Source of the DNA: Nitrospina sp. LS_NOB
Lineage (GTDB): Bacteria; Nitrospinota; Nitrospinia; Nitrospinales; VA-1
Direction of reading: 5' to 3'
Length of the DNA: 64,000 nt
Assembly: GCA_001542995.1 (NCBI GenBank)
Contig: LFLA01000018.1
Coordinates: 99,501-163,500, forward strand
Position numbers and translations under genes: made by a program
Part shown: piece after piece, positions 25,136 to 32,537 of the stretch
How the letters are laid out: every line of letters begins with the position of its first letter
How positions within the stretch are numbered: position 1 is the stretch's first letter
Notes under the pieces: model-generated
Seen by the model: only the letters and a program-made list of their open reading frames with translations
Told to the model about the DNA's origin: nothing
The model's database searches: none

Positions 25136-26301
25136 ACTGGGAGATCGCCAATAAGAACTTCTACCGCCAGGGATTGCGGGCATTTTTGAATGTGCTGGTG
25201 ACGGCACTCTCCATCATCGCCCTTATCTTTATGTTGTCTTTGTTAAACGGATTCCAGGCGCAGGCGACGCGGAATCTGGTATCGACCGATGTTGGGGGTG
25301 GCCATTACCGGGTTCCGGGATTTGATATTCTCACACCTACAGAGTGGGAGGATTTTACAATGCCCGTGCCCGAAGTGTTGAGCGGTCTTGCAAAAAAAGA
25401 CAAGGCGGAAGTATTGGTCCAGCAGGGCCAGCTTTATCCCAATCGGCGATTGTTCCCGGTGCAGTTGCGAGGCATTGAAATGGATCAGTCCCTTCTTCAT
25501 TTACCGTTGGCGGGTTTGAAATTCTATGAAGACAAGCCAGGAGGTGAGATCCCTGCTGTGGTGGGTGTCAAAATGGCCCGCAAAGCGCATTTGAAAAAAG
25601 GCGATACAGTGGTTTTGAAATGGCGCGATAAAGGTGGCGCTGTGGATGCCCGCGATGTTTTGATCGTTGATGTGGGAGACATCAATAATCCTAGGATTGA
25701 TGATGGGGTGGTCTGGTTGCGGTTGGATCATTTACGACTCATGACTGATCGGGAAGGGGAAGTGAGCTGGGTCGCGGTGCGTGAATATTTGGGGCTGGTG
25801 AACGGATTCGAGTTTCATGGAATAGATTTGTTGATGTCCGACTTGCTGGCGCTTTTGCGTCAGGATCGAATCAACTCTAAAATCCTTTGGGGGATATTGA
25901 TGGTTCTGGTCTGCACCAGTGTGTTCAACACGCAGATCTTGAATATTTTTAAAAGGCAGAAAGAAATTGGCACCCTGATGGCTCTCGGCATGGAGCCTGG
26001 GCGGATTGTAAGAATATTCACCTTGGAGGGTGTGCTCGCGGCCTTGTGGGCTTTGGTGTTAGCGATATTTCTTGGAGTGCCTTTTTTTATCTGGTTTCAG
26101 GGAGTCGGCTTTGATGTGTCGCATTTAAGCGAAGCTTCATTCCCGATCCGGGAAACTATTTATCCGGATTACCAGCCGAGGGAAATTTTAGTTTCGGTTT
26201 TCATTGTTCTGGCTTTGATGATTGCTGCAGCCTGGGTACCGGTGAAAAAAATCATTCGGTTGGACCCGACTTTGGCTTTAAGAGGGAGGGCGATCACATG
26301 A
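25132..26301 (+). CDS. FtsX-type ABC permease, first subunit
   Basis: The 389-residue protein has one N-terminal membrane helix (VTALSIIALIFMLSLL), a large periplasmic domain (about 35-250) and three C-terminal helices (ILWGILMVLVCTSVF, ALWALVLAIFLGVPFFIW, VSVFIVLALMIAAAWVPV). The FtsX core motif is visible as KRQKEIGTLMALGM. It starts with TTG overlapping the ATPase stop. This is LolC/LolE-like topology. It is probably a heterodimer with the following permease. Confidence 0.9.
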   Translation: MNWEIANKNFYRQGLRAFLNVLVTALSIIALIFMLSLLNGFQAQATRNLVSTDVGGGHYRVPGFDILTPTEWEDFTMPVPEVLSGLAKKDKAEVLVQQGQLYPNRRLFPVQLRGIEMDQSLLHLPLAGLKFYEDKPGGEIPAVVGVKMARKAHLKKGDTVVLKWRDKGGAVDARDVLIVDVGDINNPRIDDGVVWLRLDHLRLMTDREGEVSWVAVREYLGLVNGFEFHGIDLLMSDLLALLRQDRINSKILWGILMVLVCTSVFNTQILNIFKRQKEIGTLMALGMEPGRIVRIFTLEGVLAALWALVLAIFLGVPFFIWFQGVGFDVSHLSEASFPIRETIYPDYQPREILVSVFIVLALMIAAAWVPVKKIIRLDPTLALRGRAIT

Positions 26302-27593
26302 TCCGCTTTTGGTTTCGTGGACTGATGCGTGATAAATCGCGATTCTTGTTCCCGTTTACGGTGGTGGCGGTCGGGGTGGCACTGGTGGTTGCTTTAGTCG
26401 GGTTCATGGAAGGGGTTTTTATGGGCATGATCGACATGACGTCCAATCTCGACTCCGGCCATTTGCGTCTAGTGAATAAGGCTTTCTACGATGAGGAACA
26501 TCTGCGCCCTTTGGACCGTGCCCTTGCCAACCAACGGGAAACGCATGACTGGCTAGTGAAACATTCTTCAATGGAAGTGGACTGGGCACCGCGAATTCGC
26601 TGGGGAGCGATTTTGGATGTTCCCGATGAGCAGGGCGAAACACGCTCGCAAACTCCGGTGGTGGGTATAGGGTTGGATTTAAAGTCACCGGACTCTAAAG
26701 AGATAGAGCGGCTCCGATTAAAATCCTCCCTGATCAAAGGAAACCTCCCTAAAGGATTCAATGAAATGTTGATGGGAATTCAACTGGCGGAAGTGCTGGA
26801 TGTCTCGGTAGGACAGTCCGTCACTTTACTCGGACAGTCTTTCGATGGCGGGATGGTGGCCGATAATTATCAGGTTGCCGGTCTGGTCCGGTTTGGAGTC
26901 TCCGCCAGGGATAAAAAAATGGTGCTGATTGATCTGGCCGATGCGCAAAACACTTTTTATATGGAGGATATGGTCACCGACTGGCTGGGTTATTTTCCAC
27001 CCAGTACCGACTTTGACCGTTATGAAGAAGTCAAACATAGCATGAGCGCAAGTCTGCCGGATTGGACCCCACCAAAAGATTGGGCGAAAGACGATTTCCC
27101 TATCGTGCTCAGTATTCGCGACCAGCAGAACATTGGCGCGATCATGGATAAATTTGTCGTCATAAAAGGATTTGTGGTGGGCATTTTCACCTTTTTGATG
27201 GTGCTCGTGCTTTGGAATGCCGGTATTCTAAGCGGCATTCACCGCTACGGAGAAATGGGACTGCGTCTGGCCTTTGGCGAACCGCATTGGAAGCTGATCA
27301 TGACTCTGGCACTAGAAGGGTTGTGGATCGGTATTCTGGGTTCGGTGGCGGGGTCGTTATTGGGCGGAGGTTTTGCCTGGTACCTTCAGGAAGTGGGATT
27401 AAATATGGGCGACAATTTCGCCCAATCCGGTTTGATGATCAACGATGTGGTGCGAGCGCGTGTGACGGTGGGCGGATTTGTTCAGGGAATTGTGCCCGGA
27501 ATTTTTGCAAGTGTCGCCGGTACATTAGTCGCCAGCCTGGCCATTTTTCAACGTTCGGAAGCCAACCTGTTCCGCGAACTGGAAGCAGGGTAA
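26298..27593 (+). CDS. FtsX-type ABC permease, second subunit
   Basis: The 431-residue protein overlaps the first permease by four bases (ATGA). It has the same plan: an N-terminal helix (FTVVAVGVALVVALVGFMEG), a periplasmic domain, and C-terminal helices including GFVVGIFTFLMVLVLW and GLWIGILGSVAGSLLGG. The FtsX motif is GEMGLRLAFGEPHWK. The two permeases are diverged enough to be distinct partners, as LolC and LolE are. It is followed one base later by the LolA-like gene. Confidence 0.9.
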   Translation: MIRFWFRGLMRDKSRFLFPFTVVAVGVALVVALVGFMEGVFMGMIDMTSNLDSGHLRLVNKAFYDEEHLRPLDRALANQRETHDWLVKHSSMEVDWAPRIRWGAILDVPDEQGETRSQTPVVGIGLDLKSPDSKEIERLRLKSSLIKGNLPKGFNEMLMGIQLAEVLDVSVGQSVTLLGQSFDGGMVADNYQVAGLVRFGVSARDKKMVLIDLADAQNTFYMEDMVTDWLGYFPPSTDFDRYEEVKHSMSASLPDWTPPKDWAKDDFPIVLSIRDQQNIGAIMDKFVVIKGFVVGIFTFLMVLVLWNAGILSGIHRYGEMGLRLAFGEPHWKLIMTLALEGLWIGILGSVAGSLLGGGFAWYLQEVGLNMGDNFAQSGLMINDVVRARVTVGGFVQGIVPGIFASVAGTLVASLAIFQRSEANLFRELEAG

Positions 27594-27594
27594 A

Positions 27595-28350
27595 ATGATT
27601 GCCATGAAGAATAAAATTGTGTTCGCTCTGCTCTGCTTCGTTATTTCTGGGACACCCGTCGTTGCAGAAGAAATAAACGCTCAGAAATTGCTGGAGCAGG
27701 TGGACGACAATTTATGGGCCAATACCAAATTTATTACCGGGCGTCTCATCATCGATAATGGACGTAAAGTGCGCACCCTGACTCAGGACTCGTGGATGCA
27801 GGGAGTGGACCGCTCTTACAGTCATTACAAATCCCCAGCCCGTGAAAAGGGAACTAAAATGCTCAAGATCGGCGGCAAGCTATGGATGTACACCCCGCGT
27901 ACAGACAGAAAGATATTAATCGCCGGTCATCTTCTCAGGCAGTCGATGATGGGGAGCGACCTCTCTTATGAAGACATGATGGAAGACCATAAGTTGAGCC
28001 ACTCCTATTCTGCTATCTTTGAAAACTTCGAAGATTTTGCCAGTACCCGCTGCGCTGTTTTACATCTGGTAGCGCGGGATAAGGAAACGACTTATCAGAC
28101 TCGGAAAGTTTGGATCAGCCCGGAGAATCAGAGGGTCCTGAAAGAGGAACGCTTTGCCAAAAGTGGAAAACTGTTAAAGAGAATTGTGTTCAAAGACTAC
28201 GAAAGAATTGGAAGCCGCCAGTTTCCCCGTACCATGATCTTTCGCGATATGCTTAAGGAAAATACAAAGACCACCTATAAGTTTGATGTCATCGAGTTTG
28301 ATGTCGAGATCCCAGCTAAATACTTTTCCCAAAGTATTTTGAAGCGGTAG
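27595..28350 (+). CDS. LolA-like outer-membrane lipoprotein-sorting protein
   Basis: The 251-residue protein has a signal peptide ending VVAEE. Its body matches the LolA/LolB-like COG2834 type: an unclosed barrel with DRSYSHYKSPAREKGTKMLKIGGKLWMYTP, SMMGSDLSYEDMM and RTMIFRDMLKENTKTTY. These proteins carry a hydrophobic client through the periplasm. It closes the ABC operon. Its last 16 codons (28302-28350) are duplicated at 30668-30716, with a ParA/toxin-antitoxin islet between, so its 3' end may have been used or rebuilt by an integration event. An internal start at 27604 is possible. Confidence 0.88.
   Translation: MIAMKNKIVFALLCFVISGTPVVAEEINAQKLLEQVDDNLWANTKFITGRLIIDNGRKVRTLTQDSWMQGVDRSYSHYKSPAREKGTKMLKIGGKLWMYTPRTDRKILIAGHLLRQSMMGSDLSYEDMMEDHKLSHSYSAIFENFEDFASTRCAVLHLVARDKETTYQTRKVWISPENQRVLKEERFAKSGKLLKRIVFKDYERIGSRQFPRTMIFRDMLKENTKTTYKFDVIEFDVEIPAKYFSQSILKR
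28302..28350 (+). repeat. Left direct repeat of the ParA islet (3' end of the LolA-like gene)
   Basis: This 49-bp stretch, from TGTCGAGATCCCAG to the TAG stop, matches 30668-30716 at 47 of 49 positions. It includes the functional stop codon of the LolA-like gene. Confidence 0.9.
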
Positions 28351-28399
28351 ATAAAGGCTCTCAGCTTGTGAAAAGGTTTTCTTTCTTTAATTACCACAG

Positions 28400-28774
28400 C
28401 TACATATTCCGAAAAGCATCTCCCTTTTGCGAACGGCTATTAACCAATGTAATAATATGCTCAATCAGGCGGTCTTTTGATTCCCATTTCATGGCCAACT
28501 TCTTTTGATCCATGCCTTGTTCTGCAATTATATCCTTGAGTTGATCGATCTCTAAGGCTTCCAATCTGTCTTTAAGTAATTCTGGATGATTGTGATAGAC
28601 CTCCATTGGATCAAAAGGCCCAGGTTTTCTCCGATGCGACCGCTTTGAGTCCTTGTCCTGTCCAATATTTTGCTTTTCGATTAGTTTAGTCATTCGGTCT
28701 CTAAATCCCGGGTTTGTTTTGAATTCTTTCAGGAATTCTCCAAAAATCGCTTTTAACAACGTATTCATATCCAT
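28400..28774 (-). CDS. Small protein coupled to ParA (possible ParB-like partner)
   Basis: The 124-residue, charged protein starts inside the stop of the parA-like gene (TAATG overlap), so the two are co-translated. The middle is basic and Pro-rich (KRSHRRKPGPFDP). The C-terminal part (LKDRLEALEIDQLKDIIAE, then LIEHIITLV) resembles a small helical SAP-like or Lsr2-like nucleic-acid-binding segment. It is not a recognised ParB. By position it could be the DNA-binding adaptor of a minimal partition system, which is inference. No homologue is recognised. Confidence 0.6.
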   Translation of the reverse strand: MDMNTLLKAIFGEFLKEFKTNPGFRDRMTKLIEKQNIGQDKDSKRSHRRKPGPFDPMEVYHNHPELLKDRLEALEIDQLKDIIAEQGMDQKKLAMKWESKDRLIEHIITLVNSRSQKGDAFRNM

Positions 28775-29817
28775 TAGTCCGCTACCTCCATGATCTCCTC
28801 AGTAAGGGAATGAAAAATGTCATAGCGTCCTTGGTAGCTATATTTCTGCCTCAAGGTGCTTGTCGGGTCATATTCTGCCGAGGCGGCTATAGCATCGGCC
28901 TGAGGGATTTGGTTTTTAAAAACCATAGGGTGTTTTGTTGAGTCTTTATCGGCATCAGCACAAAGTTGCTTTCTTATTCGTTGATGAACAGATGAATTCG
29001 CCTGAAACTTAGAAATTACGATTCCATAAGGATAAATTGTTTCCCCGATATTCCCCGCAAATTTACTGACCCGTTCAATTATTTGGGGAATGCCATAAGT
29101 GGATAATACGTCAGGAATAGTGGGTATGATGTAGCCATTAGATATTCGAAGGCCATTCAGCGTAATCAGCCCCAGGTTGGGAGGGCAATCAATGAGGACG
29201 TAATCATATTCTTCAATGATTGGCTTCATCGCTCTGTTCAAAACGTCAATGGGACTATTAGAATGGAATCGACCGCTTGGCATTGATGCCAAATTATCCT
29301 GTACATCGATAAGGTCAAGACTTGATGGGATGAGGTCAAGTGTCCTGACATCATCTACGGCTGAGACGCCCTTTTGTCGAGTCTGGTCTAAGTCGAAATT
29401 TTGAGTTTCTTTCAGAGCATCTTCAAATAAAGTTGCGAGAGTGTGTTTCTTATCATTCAGTTCACGCCATTTTTCTTCCCCAATGAGCATTATGGTTGCA
29501 TTTGTTTGCGGGTCCAGATCAATAATAAGGACGCGCTTGCGGAAGGCCTCTGAAAGAATCTCCCCGATAGCAACCATAGCAGTTGATTTCCCTACCCCAC
29601 CTTTAAGGTTGATTGTTGCAATTACTGTTGTCATGTTTTTTCTCCTTTTCTTAAGCCATTTTTTGACTGGACCGAGATAAAATACTGGTCCGGATTTCAA
29701 CTCCAATGCAGGGGGCGGGAAATCGGGGTGTCGAGAGCGCCAATTTGCGACAGCGGCAGGCGTCACGCCTGCAATTTCAGCGATTTCGTAGATACCAACA
29801 AGATCATCAATATTCAT
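28774..29817 (-). CDS. ParA-family partition ATPase with N-terminal helix-turn-helix
   Basis: The 347-residue protein starts with a helix-turn-helix of about 60 residues (IYEIAEIAGVTPAAVANWRSRH). It then has a ParA ATPase with deviant Walker A KGGVGKST (72-79), IIDLDPQTNAT and LIDCPPNLGLITLNG. N-terminal DNA-binding domains are known in plasmid ParA proteins that autoregulate. An internal ATG at 29634 (Met62) has the strong site AAAAGGAGAAAAAAC upstream and would give a shorter ATPase without the HTH, so two products are possible. It is followed by the 124-residue partner. Nothing in the islet looks like a replication protein or integrase. Confidence 0.88.
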   Translation of the reverse strand: MNIDDLVGIYEIAEIAGVTPAAVANWRSRHPDFPPPALELKSGPVFYLGPVKKWLKKRRKNMTTVIATINLKGGVGKSTAMVAIGEILSEAFRKRVLIIDLDPQTNATIMLIGEEKWRELNDKKHTLATLFEDALKETQNFDLDQTRQKGVSAVDDVRTLDLIPSSLDLIDVQDNLASMPSGRFHSNSPIDVLNRAMKPIIEEYDYVLIDCPPNLGLITLNGLRISNGYIIPTIPDVLSTYGIPQIIERVSKFAGNIGETIYPYGIVISKFQANSSVHQRIRKQLCADADKDSTKHPMVFKNQIPQADAIAASAEYDPTSTLRQKYSYQGRYDIFHSLTEEIMEVAD

Positions 29818-29841
29818 ATCAAATTCCGATTGTTAACGAGG

Positions 29842-29867
29842 TTCACACTGTGAATTATATTCACATA
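29842..29867. promoter_or_regulatory. Probable operator upstream of the ParA gene
   Basis: TTCACACTGTGAA (29842-29854) is a perfect 13-base palindrome. It is followed six bases later by another TTCACA (29860). It lies 25 bases upstream of the HTH-ParA start, a likely autoregulation site. Confidence 0.5.
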
Positions 29868-30028
29868 TTATTTGGTTCTTGGTCGATTGTCAAATTTTTT
29901 GTGAGCTTTGTTTTCAGGGCCGGTGGAAAAGATTGGCCATTTCTTTTCTTGGTAGGCCTATAGAGTATAGAAGGGGATCAACCTATATGATAATTGCATT
30001 TTCCTAGGTGTGTGTAAATGTTCATTAT

Positions 30029-30045
30029 TCACATTTGTGGTGAAA
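30029..30045. promoter_or_regulatory. TTCACA-type operator upstream of the toxin-antitoxin pair
   Basis: TTCACATTTGTGGTGAA carries the same TTCACA/TGTGAA half sites as the ParA operator at 29842. It sits about 45 bases upstream of the antitoxin start, overlapping the inverted AAATGT...ACATTT arms at 30017-30037. Confidence 0.42.
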
Positions 30046-30089
30046 TATGCTAGTGTGAGTAAGAAATGGTTATAAATAGGAGAAAATAA

Positions 30090-30353
30090 ATGGGCCGTCT
30101 ATCTATTGAAATCACCCCGGAGCAACATAAACGGCTGAAAGCCGTCGCCGCGCTCCAAGGCAAGAGCATTAAAGATTACGTTCTCGAACGTGCCTTACCG
30201 CCGCTCCCAGATATGGATTCCATGTCAGAGGAAGAAGCTCTCCATAAACTGGAAAACTTTCTGGAATCGCGTATTGAGTCTGCAAGAAAAGGAGAGTTTT
30301 CGTCCCGTTCGGTTGAACAGATTTTTGAGGATGTCCGGCAGGATCAAAAATAA
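30090..30353 (+). CDS. Ribbon-helix-helix antitoxin (ParD-like)
   Basis: The 87-residue protein has a ribbon-helix-helix N terminus (GRLSIEITPEQHKRLKAVAALQGKSIKDYVLERAL) and an acidic C-terminal tail. The start follows ATAGGAGAAAATAA. Its last base overlaps the toxin start. It would bind the toxin and repress the promoter through the operator at 30029. It lies on the opposite strand to the ParA gene, in the islet bounded by the 49-bp repeats. Confidence 0.85.
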   Translation: MGRLSIEITPEQHKRLKAVAALQGKSIKDYVLERALPPLPDMDSMSEEEALHKLENFLESRIESARKGEFSSRSVEQIFEDVRQDQK

Positions 30354-30661
30354 TGCAGGCTTATGAATTAACCCGCAACGCAGAAGCCGACTTGGAGGAA
30401 ATCGCCCGATATACAATTGAGCAATGGGGTGATGTTCAGGCCAAAAGCTATTTGGGGAAAATCAGCCAATGTTGCAAAAATATTGCGAAGAAAAAAGTTA
30501 TTCCCCGGACCTTTTTAGAAAAATTTCCCGATGCGTGTGTGGTTCGCTGTGAACATCATTTTATTTTCTACCTGGTTCGAGAAGGAGTGAAGCCAATCAT
30601 ATTCGCCATTCTTCATGAACGCATGGATATGTTGATCCGGCTCAAAGATCGTCTGGGATAA
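30353..30661 (+). CDS. RelE/ParE-family toxin
   Basis: The 102-residue protein has the ParE/RelE fold signature: LTRNAEADLEEIARYTIEQWG, then a basic middle, VVRCEHHFIFYLV and FAILHERMDMLIRLKDRL at the end. ParE branch members poison gyrase; RelE members cut mRNA. The C-terminal sequence favours ParE. It overlaps the antitoxin by one base. Its stop is only six bases before the right 49-bp repeat, so the gene reaches the edge of the islet. Confidence 0.86.
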   Translation: MQAYELTRNAEADLEEIARYTIEQWGDVQAKSYLGKISQCCKNIAKKKVIPRTFLEKFPDACVVRCEHHFIFYLVREGVKPIIFAILHERMDMLIRLKDRLG

Positions 30662-30667
30662 TAAGGT

Positions 30668-30716
30668 TGTCGAGATCCCAGCTAAATACTTTCCCCAAAG
30701 TATCTTGAAGCGGTAG
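30668..30716 (+). repeat. Right direct repeat of the ParA islet (copy of the LolA-like 3' end)
   Basis: This copy still encodes VEIPAKYFPQSILKR and a TAG stop but has no gene upstream. It matches 28302-28350 at 47 of 49 positions, so it is a relic of the end of the LolA-like gene, displaced by 2366 bp. Confidence 0.9.
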
Positions 30717-30758
30717 AAAAAGATTTTCAATACTATGAGTCCGGTGAATGGATTTTTG

Positions 30759-31157
30759 CTAAGCAAGTGAAAAGTCTTTTCCCTCCGCAACAATTCTATT
30801 AACCATTTTCATCATGGTCTCATTATCAACGGGCTTGACCAGATATTCCTTGATGCCTCTTGCTATTAGGTCACGCGCCATATCCGGATCCGGATACCCA
30901 GTCACAACGACCACCGGGATTCCCGGCGCCTCTTGTTTCAGGAAAGCGATGCATTCAATCCCGTTTACCTTTGGCATGCGAATGTCACACATGATAAGTC
31001 CGACATTTATCATATTGTCGCCAGAACGAAGGAGCGCAATAGCTTCTTCCCCGTTTTCTGCCACTATAGGGTTGTATCCACCTTTTTCTAATCGATCGGA
31101 AAAAATATCCCTTACATCCTGTTCGTCATCAACAATTAGAATTTTCCCTTTAGCCAT
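30759..31157 (-). CDS. Single-domain response regulator (CheY-like)
   Basis: The 132-residue protein is a complete receiver with no output domain: acidic pair in ILIVDDEQDV, phospho-acceptor in GLIMCDIRMPKVNG, Thr in VVVTGYPD and Lys in YLVKPVD. The start follows a GGGGG-rich site. The kinase partner is not adjacent; the nearest kinase is at 371-2143. It sits just outside the ParA islet. Confidence 0.9.
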   Translation of the reverse strand: MAKGKILIVDDEQDVRDIFSDRLEKGGYNPIVAENGEEAIALLRSGDNMINVGLIMCDIRMPKVNGIECIAFLKQEAPGIPVVVVTGYPDPDMARDLIARGIKEYLVKPVDNETMMKMVNRIVAEGKDFSLA

Positions 31158-31215
31158 GTTGAACCCCCTATTTTTTAATTAGAGTTCTAAATTTTAATAC
31201 AATAAAAGGTCTGAT

Positions 31216-31356
31216 TTATTCGATTTGCTTCATGGTAAAGGCAATTACGAGCAATCCCACGACAGCGATGATTAGCACCACCTGTATTCCAGTAATATCG
31301 CCGGCGACTTCGACCCACTTGATTGAGAAGAAATTCCAAGAGTCCAATTCATTCAT
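31216..31356 (-). CDS. Small single-pass membrane protein (46 residues)
   Basis: An ATG at 31354-31356, with GGGAG nine bases upstream, opens a 46-codon frame. The N terminus is soluble and aromatic (MNELDSWNFFSIKWVEVAG). A membrane helix follows (VVLIIAVVGLLVIAFTM) and a short MKQIE tail. Size, ribosome site and hydrophobic profile support translation. No family is recognised. It is upstream of the single-domain response regulator on the same strand (gap about 60 bases), so the two may be co-transcribed. Confidence 0.55.
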   Translation of the reverse strand: MNELDSWNFFSIKWVEVAGDITGIQVVLIIAVVGLLVIAFTMKQIE

Positions 31357-31569
31357 CTTTCACACTCCCATTAAAATTTCCGTTCGGCCATTTCTTTGGG
31401 GTCTCTGGTTTTTCGGCCTTTCGCCCTTGCTATGGATCAAGAGGTGAGGTCATGAGAAAAATAAATGATCGGAACCGCCCCTGTGAAACAACCGTTCCTA
31501 GTGCATACAGGAACTATAAGTAAATATTCTGCCTGGAAGGGAATTTGTCAATACCAAAACCAATTTTTA

Positions 31570-32526
31570 TCATGGCGAACCTTCACTTTCAAGTCCGATA
31601 AAGGCCAGCGTGCGCATGAGGTCGAGCAAATGAGCTTCGGAACTTCCAAATGGGCTTTGACTCTCCTCCATTTTTAAGCTCACTTCATGGCCTTTTTGTA
31701 TGAGGTGGTAGATCAGTGACGCGGCTTCGCTGACACGTTCTTCGAGGACCTCCGCTTGAATGGGAAGGTTTGTAGCGGGATCGGTCAGAGTTAGAAAAAC
31801 GGTGTAACTTTGCAGGTTTTGGCTCTGAAATTCTTTCACTCTCAGGTTCCCTGTTTTGGCGGAAGACTTCCAGTGCACGGAGCTCAATGGATCGCCGAGC
31901 TGAAATTCCCGGACTGCATGGAGTTCTTCTCCTCTTGGTTGTACTGTGCCTTCGCCTTCCAGCCCGACTTCGGATTGTTCGGGAAGTTTGACCAAGTGAA
32001 TAGCGGGGAAAACCACGGTCTCCAGTTGCAAGGGTATGGTTTTGGTTTTATAAAAAAATCCGAAAGGGAAGCGGGTTGCCAGCCGACATGTGGATATTTT
32101 TAAATGCCCGCGTTTTTGGGCTGTCAGCATAACCGGTTTCTCGATGGTTTGGCCGGAGGGAATGAAAAAGAAATAAGGCTCGGGTTCCAGAGAGAAGGGT
32201 TGACGGGCTTGAGCCGCTCTGACGCGAATGGAATAGGAGGGTTCCCATTTTTTGTGATTGCGGAGCTTCAGCTTTAGAGAGCCGGGTTCCTGTGCATAAA
32301 GATAAGCGGATGCCTCGCATTCAACGCTAAGTTTTTTCAAGCTCATTTCGGACAAAATCCCGGAGACGACGATGAAACTGCAACACATGGCTAGGATCAA
32401 ATATAAAAGATTGTTGCCGGTGTTGATCGCCCCGAGTCCCACCCCAATCAAAATCACGATGAAGCCCAATCCCTCCCGGGTCAGTTGCAGGGTGCGGTTG
32501 TGCAGAGCTATGGTGAAACGTGTCAT
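31570..32526 (-). CDS. DUF58-family protein
   Basis: The start MTRFTIAL at 32526 is preferred over longer frames because it lies 11 bases after the MoxR stop. The product is about 318 residues. Two membrane helices lie near the N terminus (LGFIVILIGVGLGAIN and LLYLILAMCCSFIVVSGIL). The DUF58 signature is EFQLGDPLSSVHWKSSAKTGNLRVKEFQ. DUF58 proteins act with MoxR ATPases and vWA proteins, probably in metal or cofactor insertion; here the MoxR gene is damaged. Confidence 0.85.
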   Translation of the reverse strand: MTRFTIALHNRTLQLTREGLGFIVILIGVGLGAINTGNNLLYLILAMCCSFIVVSGILSEMSLKKLSVECEASAYLYAQEPGSLKLKLRNHKKWEPSYSIRVRAAQARQPFSLEPEPYFFFIPSGQTIEKPVMLTAQKRGHLKISTCRLATRFPFGFFYKTKTIPLQLETVVFPAIHLVKLPEQSEVGLEGEGTVQPRGEELHAVREFQLGDPLSSVHWKSSAKTGNLRVKEFQSQNLQSYTVFLTLTDPATNLPIQAEVLEERVSEAASLIYHLIQKGHEVSLKMEESQSPFGSSEAHLLDLMRTLAFIGLESEGSP

Positions 32527-32537
32527 TTCAACAACTT

